From Clostridia bacterium (GTDB lineage Bacteria; Bacillota; Clostridia; Christensenellales; Aristaeellaceae), in contig JAFZRB010000072.1 in assembly GCA_017620115.1 (NCBI GenBank), positions 1 to 6,691 on the forward strand: DNA of 6,691 nt. The letters run 5' to 3'. This document shows positions 1-6,000 of this stretch, piece after piece. Position numbers and translations under genes: made by a program. Within the stretch, counting starts at the first letter, position 1; the number at the start of each line of letters is the position of its first letter. The notes beneath the pieces were generated by a model. It did not search any database, had not been told where the DNA came from, and saw only the letters and a list, made by a program, of their open reading frames with translations.

Positions 1-446
1 AATTCATATTCGCCCTTGTAGCCGTAAGCGCTCTGCACGATGCGCCAGTCGGTGGCGGTGTATTCGGTGCGGGCAGGATCGGCGGAGGGGTCGGTGGAGA
101 GGAAGAAGATCACGGCGTCCAGCTCGTCCAGCGGGAAGCCCTCGCGGTACACAAGCGGCGTGTCGTCCAGGATCTTCATGGCGATGTAGAGGTTCTCCTC
201 ATCCCACATGGCGTAGACTTCCATGGAGCAGTCCGCTTCGCCGTCCCAATGCTCGATCTGGTCGATGATCTGGTTCAGGCTGTCGATCCTGAGGCACTTG
301 TCGGTATCCCACTCGCTCAGGTCGCCGTCGATAACCACGTCTTTGGCCTTGGGAGCCTCCAGGTTCTTATCGCTGTAAGCCAGCGCAGAGGTCGCAAAGC
401 TTACCAGGAACAAGAGGGTCAGCAAGAGGCACGTCACTTTCTTCAT
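1..446 (-). CDS. Secreted CBM9-like carbohydrate-binding protein, N-terminal part (runs off left edge)
   Basis: The ATG at 446-444 opens a frame with no stop through base 1, giving 148 codons of an unfinished protein. Residues 1-23 form a classic signal peptide: MKK, a Leu-rich core, then an ALA cleavage site before YSD. The mature part begins with a family-9 carbohydrate-binding (CBM9/DOMON-like) pattern: VVIDGDLSEWD at 37-47, then MWDEENLYIAMKILDD at 80-95, then DAVIFFLST. The iDG-x-l-x-E-W opening and the W-D-x-x-N-L-Y-I-A core are hallmarks of this fold. It therefore probably acts outside the cell, binding sugar alone or as part of a larger enzyme whose C-terminal domains lie beyond the edge. 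There is no lipobox cysteine at the cleavage site. The start is supported by AAGGAGG eight bases upstream. It is transcribed divergently from the sensor kinase gene. The family call is fairly secure; whether an enzyme domain follows cannot be seen. Confidence 0.8.
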   Translation of the reverse strand, partial: MKKVTCLLLTLLFLVSFATSALAYSDKNLEAPKAKDVVIDGDLSEWDTDKCLRIDSLNQIIDQIEHWDGEADCSMEVYAMWDEENLYIAMKILDDTPLVYREGFPLDELDAVIFFLSTDPSADPARTEYTATDWRIVQSAYGYKGEYE

Positions 447-454
447 TGGATTTT

Positions 455-461
455 CCTCCTT
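455..461 (-). promoter_or_regulatory. Ribosome binding site of the CBM9-like gene
   Basis: Read on the minus strand this is AAGGAGG, a full anti-16S match, ending eight bases before the ATG at 446. It fixes the start codon. Just upstream in the same transcript, bases 467-472 and 484-489 (GCGGGA/TCCCGC, loop of 11) could form a small leader hairpin next to the site. Confidence 0.75.
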
Positions 462-502
462 CGCTCGCGGGATGATTCGTTTCTCCCGCTTTTGTCACGG
501 AT

Positions 503-532
503 ATTGTAACAAGTCAAGCGCGTCTGCACGCG
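503..532 (-). promoter_or_regulatory. Candidate promoter of the CBM9-like gene with a palindrome upstream of its -10
   Basis: On the minus strand, bases 508-503 read TACAAT and are preceded by TGT, which makes an extended -10 element. Transcription would start near 496 and leave a leader of about 50 bases. No good -35 hexamer sits 17 bases upstream. Instead there is a perfect hyphenated palindrome, CGCGT-CTGC-ACGCG, at 519-532, which could be a regulator site. The -10 assignment is moderate; the operator idea is inference. Confidence 0.4.
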
Positions 533-588
533 ATAAGATTCAGAACCCCGCGTTGCAAAAAAACAGCATATGTCCAATGAGTGGGAAT

Positions 589-629
589 TTCCGGCACCCC
601 CCGCCGGAATATCCGGCACAAAGCCGGAT
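589..629. repeat. Alternating inverted repeats TCCGGC/GCCGGA upstream of the sensor kinase promoter
   Basis: Four copies of one hexamer alternate in orientation within 41 bases: TCCGGC at 590-595, GCCGGA at 603-608, TCCGGC at 612-617 and GCCGGA at 623-628. They form two side-by-side perfect 7-bp hairpins. The first pairs 589-595 with 603-609 (loop of 7). The second pairs 611-617 with 623-629 (loop of 5). The middle pair is also a palindrome with a 3-base spacer. The array ends 17 bases before the candidate -35 of the kinase promoter. It could be a multi-site operator for a dimeric regulator or a structured element in a long transcript. No U-run follows in either direction, so a standard terminator is unlikely. 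Confidence 0.55.
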
Positions 630-645
630 TTGACGGCCCGCCGCC

Positions 646-675
646 TTTTCATCGCCGCCCTGTTTATGCTATAAT
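646..675 (+). promoter_or_regulatory. Promoter of the sensor kinase gene (extended -10)
   Basis: TATAAT at 670-675 is a perfect -10 hexamer preceded by TGC, giving the extended TGnTATAAT form. A weak -35 (TTTTCA, four of six matches) lies at 646-651 with an 18-base spacer. Transcription would begin near 682, about 20 bases before the TTG start at 704. Because this promoter lies inside the longer frame that could start at GTG 581, it argues that 704 is the true start. Confidence 0.65.
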
Positions 676-688
676 ATCATCCGTCGGC

Positions 689-706
689 AAGGAGGTGCGG
701 CTTTTG
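689..706 (+). promoter_or_regulatory. Ribosome binding site and TTG start of the sensor kinase gene
   Basis: AAGGAGGTG at 689-697 is a near-perfect anti-16S match. Eight bases separate its GGAGG core from a TTG at 704-706. The next in-frame ATG (722) is too far away to use this site, and the upstream GTG at 581 has no comparable site and precedes the promoter. Confidence 0.8.
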
Positions 707-2518
707 AAACTCAGCGTAAAAATGCCGGTGCTGTTTTCCATCGTGTTGGTGCTGGGGATGCTGATCCTCTCCTCCATCGCCATCCGATCCTCCGTTCAGG
801 GCGCCAACGCGTTTACGCAGGCGCGTTTCCACAACATGAGCACCAGCATCCGGCGTGATCTGGAGCAGGATTTCGCCATGATGGAAATCACCCTGCAGGA
901 GCTCACGGAGAACACCACGTTCATGGCCGCGCTCAACCAGATGGTGCGGGACGACAGCGCCGATCAGAAAATGGCGCTGGCCGCCGGAAAATCCGCCGTG
1001 AACCAGATGAATCAGTCCCCGTTGGTGGACGCCTTCTACCGGGTCACCTTCTATACCAGGGACGGCGTATTTCTGACCACCTTCGTGGATTCCCAGGATC
1101 GGGAGTCGACGCTGACGACCAATACGGACGAAGCGCGGGAGAAAATCGCCTCGCTGTCCTGGATGGACGACGCGGACGAGGAAAGAGGCGCGATCCTGCT
1201 CGCGCCGCACGAGGACATTCTTTCCGTCCTTTATCCCGTTCAGGTCTACGGCGTGGCGCAGCAGATACAGTACCATGGAAAGGTCATCGGCTATCTGGAG
1301 ATCGCCAATCGCTATGAGGATCTGTCCCGCATCCTGGATTATGTGGACAATCCAGAGGTATGCGTCGAGGCGATATTCGACGACGGGGAACGGCTGTATG
1401 AGAGCCAGGAAGCCGCCTGGATCTGGCCCGACACCCTGAGCCAGGACGATTACGCCATCGTGGAAACGGCGGAAGGCGGCCTGTCCCGGTCAGTATATCA
1501 TTCTCATTTGAGCAGTTTGGGCCTTCATTTGTATATCAGCCAGGACAGCGCCATAAACGAACGGAACAACGCGGGCCTGCGCACCACCATTTACCGCCAG
1601 GCATCCCTGATCATGCTGCCGGCGCTCATTCTGATCGTGCTGATGTCGCTGGGCCTGACCCGTTCCATCAACAGACTGTCCCGGAAGGTGAAACGCATCC
1701 CGGCGGACAGCATGCTGCGCCTGAACGAGGCTGAGACAGGCGGCCTGCTGGCGACGGTCACAAATCCCAGAGACCGGGAAGCCTATGAGCTGGAGCAATC
1801 CTTCAACCAGCTGATGCGCCGCCTGCAGGAGAGCGCCACCAACGAGATGTCCCTGCGCGAGGGCACGCTGCAGGCGCAGCTCAGCGCCCTGCAGACGCAG
1901 ATCAACCCTCACTTCATCTACAATACGCTGAATATCATCAGCGCCAAATCCATGGAGAGCGGCAATTTCGACGTCATAGAGATCTGCGACCAGTTCGCCC
2001 AGATGCTGCGCTATTCCACGGACACCCGCTCCAAGACCGCCACCATGGCGGAAGAGATCGACAACGTCCGCAACTATCTGATGCTGGCCAAGGCGCGCTA
2101 TGAGGACAACCTGGAATTCACCATCGACGTGCCGGAAAACCTGGGCCGGATCACCGTGCCCAAGCTGACGATCCAGCCCCTGGTGGAAAACGCCATGACC
2201 CATGGCTTCGACGGCAGGAACGTGCTGCGAAAGCTCCGGATCATCGGGCGGATCAGCGGCAAAACGCTCACTCTGGAGATCCGGGATAACGGCACGGGCT
2301 TCTCGGACGAGATGCTCATGAGCCTGCGCGCCCGCATCCGGGAAATCGACGAGGGCAAAGTGGGCATCGAATCCTCCGGCGGGCATATCGGGCTGATCAA
2401 CACCTGCCTGCGCCTGCATTACTACAGCCAGGGCGCCATGCGCATCGCCATCCGCAACGAGGACGGCGCGGTGATCACCATCATAATGCCCTGTGGGGAA
2501 ACGGAAAGCCCGGCCTGA
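704..2518 (+). CDS. Membrane sensor histidine kinase, YesM/LytS type
   Basis: This 604-residue kinase senses an outside signal and should phosphorylate a response regulator, in this family usually a YesN-type AraC regulator. TM1 spans about residues 9-27. An extracytoplasmic sensor region of about 270 residues follows, probably Cache-like. TM2 is at about 300-319, then a HAMP-like linker. The His_kinase domain has INPHFIYNTL, with the phospho-acceptor His at 403. The ATPase domain has the N box VENAMTHGF (Asn496), the G1 box DNGTGF (528-533) and the G2 box GGHIGLIN (559-566). All key residues are present, so it should be active. The TTG start gives a short charged N-tail before TM1, as usual for the family. 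No response regulator gene lies in the window; instead a secreted esterase follows after 30 bp. Family members often control carbohydrate-use genes; the ligand here is unknown. Confidence 0.93.
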   Translation: MKLSVKMPVLFSIVLVLGMLILSSIAIRSSVQGANAFTQARFHNMSTSIRRDLEQDFAMMEITLQELTENTTFMAALNQMVRDDSADQKMALAAGKSAVNQMNQSPLVDAFYRVTFYTRDGVFLTTFVDSQDRESTLTTNTDEAREKIASLSWMDDADEERGAILLAPHEDILSVLYPVQVYGVAQQIQYHGKVIGYLEIANRYEDLSRILDYVDNPEVCVEAIFDDGERLYESQEAAWIWPDTLSQDDYAIVETAEGGLSRSVYHSHLSSLGLHLYISQDSAINERNNAGLRTTIYRQASLIMLPALILIVLMSLGLTRSINRLSRKVKRIPADSMLRLNEAETGGLLATVTNPRDREAYELEQSFNQLMRRLQESATNEMSLREGTLQAQLSALQTQINPHFIYNTLNIISAKSMESGNFDVIEICDQFAQMLRYSTDTRSKTATMAEEIDNVRNYLMLAKARYEDNLEFTIDVPENLGRITVPKLTIQPLVENAMTHGFDGRNVLRKLRIIGRISGKTLTLEIRDNGTGFSDEMLMSLRARIREIDEGKVGIESSGGHIGLINTCLRLHYYSQGAMRIAIRNEDGAVITIIMPCGETESPA

Positions 2519-2548
2519 CCGGCCGGAAAAATGACGGGGAGTGATACC

Positions 2549-3553
2549 ATGCCGTTTCGGAACACGCTCGCTGCGCTCCTGGCGCTTATGTGCCTCGCCC
2601 TTCCCTTCGCCGTGCGCGCGGAGGAGGACTTCGCCCCGTCTTCGGGCGAGCAGGCCCTCCCGATGCTCACGGAAGAGTCGTTTTCAGACGACGACCTTCC
2701 GGAGGAATACCTGCAGCCGTGCGGTCAGGCGGGCCGGGTGGAAAAGGCGCGGTATGTGACCTCCGATGAAGCCGAGGACGTGAAGTCCGCCATGGTCTAC
2801 CTTCCCTTTGGCTACGATGATTCGGATGCGGTCTACGACGTGCTGTATATCCTCCACGCGGCCAGCGGGTCGCCCAAAAACTACCTGGATCGCGAGAGCG
2901 CGACGGCTTTCCAGTGCCTGCTGGATCACATGATCTCGGACGGGGCGATGGCGCCACTCATCGTCGTGGCCGCGACATACTACCCGGCGGAGGGCTTCAC
3001 CCAGTTCCTTCCCCTGGAAAAGCAAGTGGAGACAGCGTCGCTCTTTCCCCGCGAGCTGGTGGAGGACGTGATCCCCGCCGTGGAGTCGAAATACAGGACA
3101 TATGCCGCCTCGACGGATATCGAAGATATCCGCGCTTCCCGTGACCACCGCGCCGTGACCGGCTTCTCGCTGGGTGGAACGACGGCGTGGTATGTGTTCC
3201 TCCGGCAGATGCAGGCGTTCCGCTGGTTCCTGCCGGTCAGCGAGGCCTCCTGGGATGACGGTGAAGGCGGCACCTCCGGCATCTGGAACAGCGACGTGTC
3301 CGCGCAGGTGCTCTACGACGCGGTGCTGGCGCAGGGCTTTGGCAAGGACGATTTCCGGCTCTACGTGGCCACCGGCACGGAGGACGAGGCCTTCGAGGTT
3401 TCGACGAAGCAGATGATCTCCCTGCTGGAGTACGACGACATGTTCAAGCCCGGCGACAACACCAGCTGCTCCATGATGATCGGCGGCACGCATTCGCTGA
3501 GCGCGTACTATACGTATCTGTATCACATGCTGCCGTCGCTGTTTGTGCCATGA
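2549..3553 (+). CDS. Secreted esterase, esterase D / feruloyl-acetylxylan esterase type (alpha/beta hydrolase)
   Basis: The 334-residue product has a signal peptide (residues 1-24, cleavage after AVRA) and then a putative-esterase (PF00756-like) alpha/beta-hydrolase domain. Visible landmarks are LYILHAASGS, with the oxyanion-loop His at 103; PLIVVAATYYP; the helix ELVEDVIPAVESKYRTYA; and RDHRAVTGFSLGG, where Ser207 is the GxSxG nucleophile. ATGTEDEAF contains Asp279, a candidate acid, and GGTHS holds His315 near the C-terminus, the expected catalytic His. Relatives release ferulic or acetyl groups from xylan or pectin, so a role in removing side groups from plant polysaccharide outside the cell is likely; the exact substrate cannot be read. 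The start at 2549 is preferred over the ATG at 2531 because GGGGAG (2535-2540) is correctly spaced and the signal peptide then begins at once. It lies 30 bp behind the kinase and is probably co-transcribed with it. Confidence 0.85.
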   Translation: MPFRNTLAALLALMCLALPFAVRAEEDFAPSSGEQALPMLTEESFSDDDLPEEYLQPCGQAGRVEKARYVTSDEAEDVKSAMVYLPFGYDDSDAVYDVLYILHAASGSPKNYLDRESATAFQCLLDHMISDGAMAPLIVVAATYYPAEGFTQFLPLEKQVETASLFPRELVEDVIPAVESKYRTYAASTDIEDIRASRDHRAVTGFSLGGTTAWYVFLRQMQAFRWFLPVSEASWDDGEGGTSGIWNSDVSAQVLYDAVLAQGFGKDDFRLYVATGTEDEAFEVSTKQMISLLEYDDMFKPGDNTSCSMMIGGTHSLSAYYTYLYHMLPSLFVP

Positions 3554-3712
3554 ATTCCGTTTTTTCCTGCCGGTTGGACTGAATTTTCCATATTGCGCGC
3601 TTTTTTATGCTTTCTCCCTATGAAATGTGCGGGGATTCAACAGACAGACGCGCCAATCCGGGATTATCATTATAGTCCTAAGATGGGAATATTTCCAAGG
3701 AGGTATTGAACG
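3554..3712 (+). promoter_or_regulatory. Intergenic region with candidate promoter for the beta-helix/nitroreductase gene
   Basis: This 159-bp gap has two T-runs (3560-3565 and 3601-3606) but no stable GC-rich stem before either, so I see no convincing terminator for the esterase gene. Near the right end, TATAGT at 3671-3676 (or the adjacent TATCAT at 3665-3670) could serve as a -10, with no clear -35. A perfect hyphenated palindrome, AATCC-G-GGATT, at 3655-3665 abuts these hexamers, and a further GGATT half-site lies at 3633-3637. This arrangement would suit a repressor site. AAGGAGGT at 3697-3704 is a strong ribosome binding site eight bases before the ATG at 3713. Confidence 0.45.
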
Positions 3713-5911
3713 ATGAAGAAAAGAGTATTCGCGCTGCTGTGCGCGGTCGTCCTCATGCTGTCGTTTGAAACGGCGGCGTTCGCGGAGGTGGCGGATCGTC
3801 CCTCTTCGGAGCTTGTGCCGGGCGAGAGGTACGTGAGCGATCATTTGCCCAGCGCGTCCGCGCTGTACGTTTCAGGCCGGCAGGTCACCTTGGACGACGC
3901 TTATTTCTATGGCGCCGGTTACGCCAGCGACAAGGAAATCACCGCCCAGATCCCGAACCAGTACGGCATCTGCTCGGTCGTGCTCGCGGCGGGGCAGGAA
4001 ACCGACGTGACCCTGAACAACCCCACCATCGTTTCCGACCCGGAAAGCTACGCCAACGGCGTCTTCTCCGCGGCGATGGCGAAGATCACGGTCAACGGCG
4101 GAACCATCGACACGGATAATTCCTCCGGCCACGGCGTGGACGCCACCTACATGGGCCGCGTGTATATCTACGACACCGTGATCCACACGCGGGGCGAAAC
4201 CTCCGGCGCGCTGGCGACGGACTTTGGCGGAGGCTTTATCACCGGCGAACGCCTGGACTGCGCCACCGAGGGCGGCAGCTCTCCCGGTATCTTCTGCGCC
4301 GGTTCCACCATCATCATGCTGAAAGACTCCAGGCTGACGACCACGAAGGCGACCGGCGTCGTGGTGGCCCATGACCACGCGGCCGTGGTGCTGGCTGGCT
4401 GTGTGGTCGACGCCGAGGGAACGGCTGTCAGCGGCCTGCAGGCGCTGCCCAACGCGGCGTCCTCTGACGGCAGCGTTTTCTACGCCTTCGGCGGGAAGCT
4501 CCTGAGCCGGACCGGCGCCGTGGTAGGCGAATCCGGCGGGCGCACGGTGGTCAACCTGATCGGCGCAGAATGCGCCGCGGGCGGGGAAACCGCCATCTCC
4601 TGCCGGAGCGCCGGCATCCTGACCGTGAACCTGTGGGATACGGAGCTGACCGGAGCCATCGACTGCGCGGAAGGCTGCGCCATCGCCGTCAACATCTATG
4701 CCGGCGGCAGGCTGACAGGCGAAGTGACCGGCGAAGGCCAAGTGGAAATCAATGTGTTTGATAGCGGCGAATACGCCGGCGGCTTCGAGGCGGCGCAAGG
4801 CGCGGCGGGCGAAGCGGCCCCCGAGCTGGGCACATTCGACGACTACCTGATCAGCTGCTGGGCTTCCGGCTCCTCCACCTGGACGGATAGCAGGGCGCAG
4901 GATTTTGTGAACAACTATGAAGGCACGGTCCGCGAAAACTCCGCCGCGTCCATGGTGACTGATGGCGCGGCCGCAAAGCCCTACGACCCGGCGGTCTATA
5001 ATCCTTCTGAAAACGGCGTGGATCTGAGCCTTTTGAATGTGGGCGGCGCGCACGGCTTCACCGTGGCGGAAATCTTCGGCGGCGACGGCAAGCCCCAGGG
5101 GATGCCTGGCGGCAGCAAGCCCGAAGGGAAGACCGACGCCAGTTCGCGGGCGACGGAAAAGCAGTCCGGCACAGGCGATTCCTCCGTGCTCGACACGATC
5201 CTGAACGTGGGCACGACCCAGGCGTTTGTGGACGAAGCCGTTCCCATCGACGACCTGAAGGCGATCCTGCAGGCCGGCCTGGCGGCCGCCAGCGCGATCA
5301 ATCAGCAGCCCTGGTATTTCGTCGCCGTGACCAATCAGGAAGTGATGAATGAAATCGCCGGCTCCGGCATGAGCGCGGCGCCGTCCACGGTCGCGGCGGA
5401 GGGTGACGGATTCGGCCCCAGCGAGGGCGGCAGCGCCGACGGCGGGTTTGGCACCAGCGAGGGCGGCAGCGCCGACGGGTTCGGCCCCAGCGACGGAAAC
5501 AGCGCTGATGGATTCGCCCCCAGCGACGGGAGCAGCTTCGGCCCCAGCGAGGGCGGCTCCGCGATGCCCGCGACCGCGAGCGGGGCAAAAGCGGGCGTTG
5601 GCGATTCGCCCGCGGCCATTATCATCTACCGGAACGACGGAACCAGCTCTCCCAACCCGGACTTTGACTGCGGGCTGGCCACCCAGAATATGGTCATCGC
5701 GGCCGCGTCCCTGGGCTACGGCGCAAAGATCGTTTCTTCTCCCACCATGACGCTGAACGGCGAAAAGCACGACGCGTTCTGCGAGCAGTTTGGCGTGGAC
5801 AAATCCATGCAGGCTGTCGCCGTGCTGTTGATCGGGCGCGCCGATCTGGACGCCGTCACCAGCGCCACGACCCGCGAAACGCTTGAGGCGAAGACCAGCA
5901 TCATCGAGTGA
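3713..5911 (+). CDS. Secreted beta-helix protein fused to a nitroreductase-like flavin domain
   Basis: This 732-residue protein begins with a signal peptide (1-24, cleavage after AAFA). Residues about 90-360 are short Gly/Asn/Asp-rich strands with recurring VNGGTID, VNLWDTEL and VNIYAGG patterns, typical of a right-handed parallel beta-helix as in pectate-lyase-like folds. No catalytic motif is recognisable there. A linker rich in Gly, Ser and Lys follows (about 440-490). From 492 to the end is a nitroreductase-like domain: AAASAINQQPWYFVAV (524-539) matches the family's PSA-x-N-x-QPW motif, and DCGLATQNMVIAAASLGYGAKIV (652-674) matches its flavin-fold helix. The usual N-terminal FMN-binding arginines are replaced (NVGTTQAF, 498-505), and a 52-residue repeat interrupts the domain. 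The C-terminus contains DAVTSAT (713-719). There is no LPxTG, SLH or lipobox anchor. Nitroreductases normally use FMN in the cytosol; activity outside the cell is inference, and a non-redox binding role is possible. Confidence 0.8.
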   Translation: MKKRVFALLCAVVLMLSFETAAFAEVADRPSSELVPGERYVSDHLPSASALYVSGRQVTLDDAYFYGAGYASDKEITAQIPNQYGICSVVLAAGQETDVTLNNPTIVSDPESYANGVFSAAMAKITVNGGTIDTDNSSGHGVDATYMGRVYIYDTVIHTRGETSGALATDFGGGFITGERLDCATEGGSSPGIFCAGSTIIMLKDSRLTTTKATGVVVAHDHAAVVLAGCVVDAEGTAVSGLQALPNAASSDGSVFYAFGGKLLSRTGAVVGESGGRTVVNLIGAECAAGGETAISCRSAGILTVNLWDTELTGAIDCAEGCAIAVNIYAGGRLTGEVTGEGQVEINVFDSGEYAGGFEAAQGAAGEAAPELGTFDDYLISCWASGSSTWTDSRAQDFVNNYEGTVRENSAASMVTDGAAAKPYDPAVYNPSENGVDLSLLNVGGAHGFTVAEIFGGDGKPQGMPGGSKPEGKTDASSRATEKQSGTGDSSVLDTILNVGTTQAFVDEAVPIDDLKAILQAGLAAASAINQQPWYFVAVTNQEVMNEIAGSGMSAAPSTVAAEGDGFGPSEGGSADGGFGTSEGGSADGFGPSDGNSADGFAPSDGSSFGPSEGGSAMPATASGAKAGVGDSPAAIIIYRNDGTSSPNPDFDCGLATQNMVIAAASLGYGAKIVSSPTMTLNGEKHDAFCEQFGVDKSMQAVAVLLIGRADLDAVTSATTRETLEAKTSIIE
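5408..5563 (+). repeat. In-frame Gly/Ser/Asp/Glu-rich tandem repeat inside the nitroreductase-like domain
   Basis: About five degenerate copies of a GFGPSEGGSAD-like unit encode residues 566-617. The Phe residues recur at 567, 579, 590, 601 and 609, so the period is 11-12 codons (33-36 bases) and shortens in the last copy. At DNA level, copies share a TTCGGCCCCAGCGA core. The repeat lies between the first helix-strand part of the nitroreductase fold (ends about 549) and its second half (begins about 631), so it should be a long flexible, acidic loop. All copies stay in frame. Such a tract is prone to slippage or recombination, so copy number may vary between strains. Confidence 0.8.
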
Positions 5912-5926
5912 TCCGCGGCCAGAAGG

Positions 5927-5980
5927 ATACGCCCCCTCTCCATGCGGACACGGTCTCCCTGGAGAGGGGCCTTCGCGTAT
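5927..5980 (+). terminator. Large imperfect stem-loop between the beta-helix gene and the adenylating enzyme gene
   Basis: CCCCTCTCC at 5933-5941 pairs with GGAGAGGGG at 5961-5969 (9 bp, 19-base loop). The flanking ATACGC at 5927-5932 pairs with GCGTAT at 5975-5980, past a 5-base bulge on the right arm (5970-5974). It starts 16 bases after the stop codon, a natural terminator position, but no T-run follows on either strand. It could be a terminator without a U-tract, an RNA-stabilising 3' structure, or a dispersed intergenic element. The TCTC at 5954-5957 in the loop could compete for the right arm, giving an alternative small hairpin. Confidence 0.45.
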
Positions 5981-5986
5981 AAACAC

Positions 5987-5993
5987 AAGGAGG
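5987..5993 (+). promoter_or_regulatory. Ribosome binding site of the adenylating enzyme gene
   Basis: AAGGAGG lies seven bases before the ATG at 6001 and settles the start. I see no clear promoter between the stem-loop and this site, so the gene may be read from upstream or depend on elements within the preceding gene. Confidence 0.75.
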
Positions 5994-6000
5994 AAAAGGA

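Noticed and set aside
249..509. A plus-strand open frame (86 codons) overlapping the CBM9-like gene
   Set aside because: No ribosome binding site or domain is seen; it is antisense to a gene with a convincing signal peptide and CBM9 pattern.
581..703. A 41-codon N-terminal extension of the sensor kinase from GTG 581
   Set aside because: It would contain the TATAAT promoter element and the hairpin array, has no good ribosome binding site, and would put a Pro/Arg-rich tail before TM1. TTG 704 has an ideal site.
1490..2419. A 309-codon minus-strand open frame opposite the kinase
   Set aside because: His/Gln/Ala-rich translation without motifs; it mirrors the codon bias of the kinase gene, whose catalytic boxes are intact.
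2531..2548. ATG 2531 as the esterase start
   Set aside because: The GGGGAG site at 2535-2540 lies inside that extension and serves ATG 2549, which begins a standard signal peptide.
3554..3610. T-runs after the esterase gene as a Rho-independent terminator
   Set aside because: The runs are preceded only by a loopless GCGCGC or by weak pairing; no stable stem is present.
5408..5563. The repeat tract as a CRISPR-like array
   Set aside because: The copies are contiguous, degenerate, in frame and lack unique spacers; it is a protein-coding repeat.
3872..5986. A very long open frame (704 codons) on the minus strand opposite the beta-helix/nitroreductase gene
   Set aside because: Its translation is a biased Ala/Gly/Arg/His mixture with no recognisable domain. 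It arises from high-GC codon bias of the plus-strand gene, which has a signal peptide, a strong ribosome binding site and clear domains.
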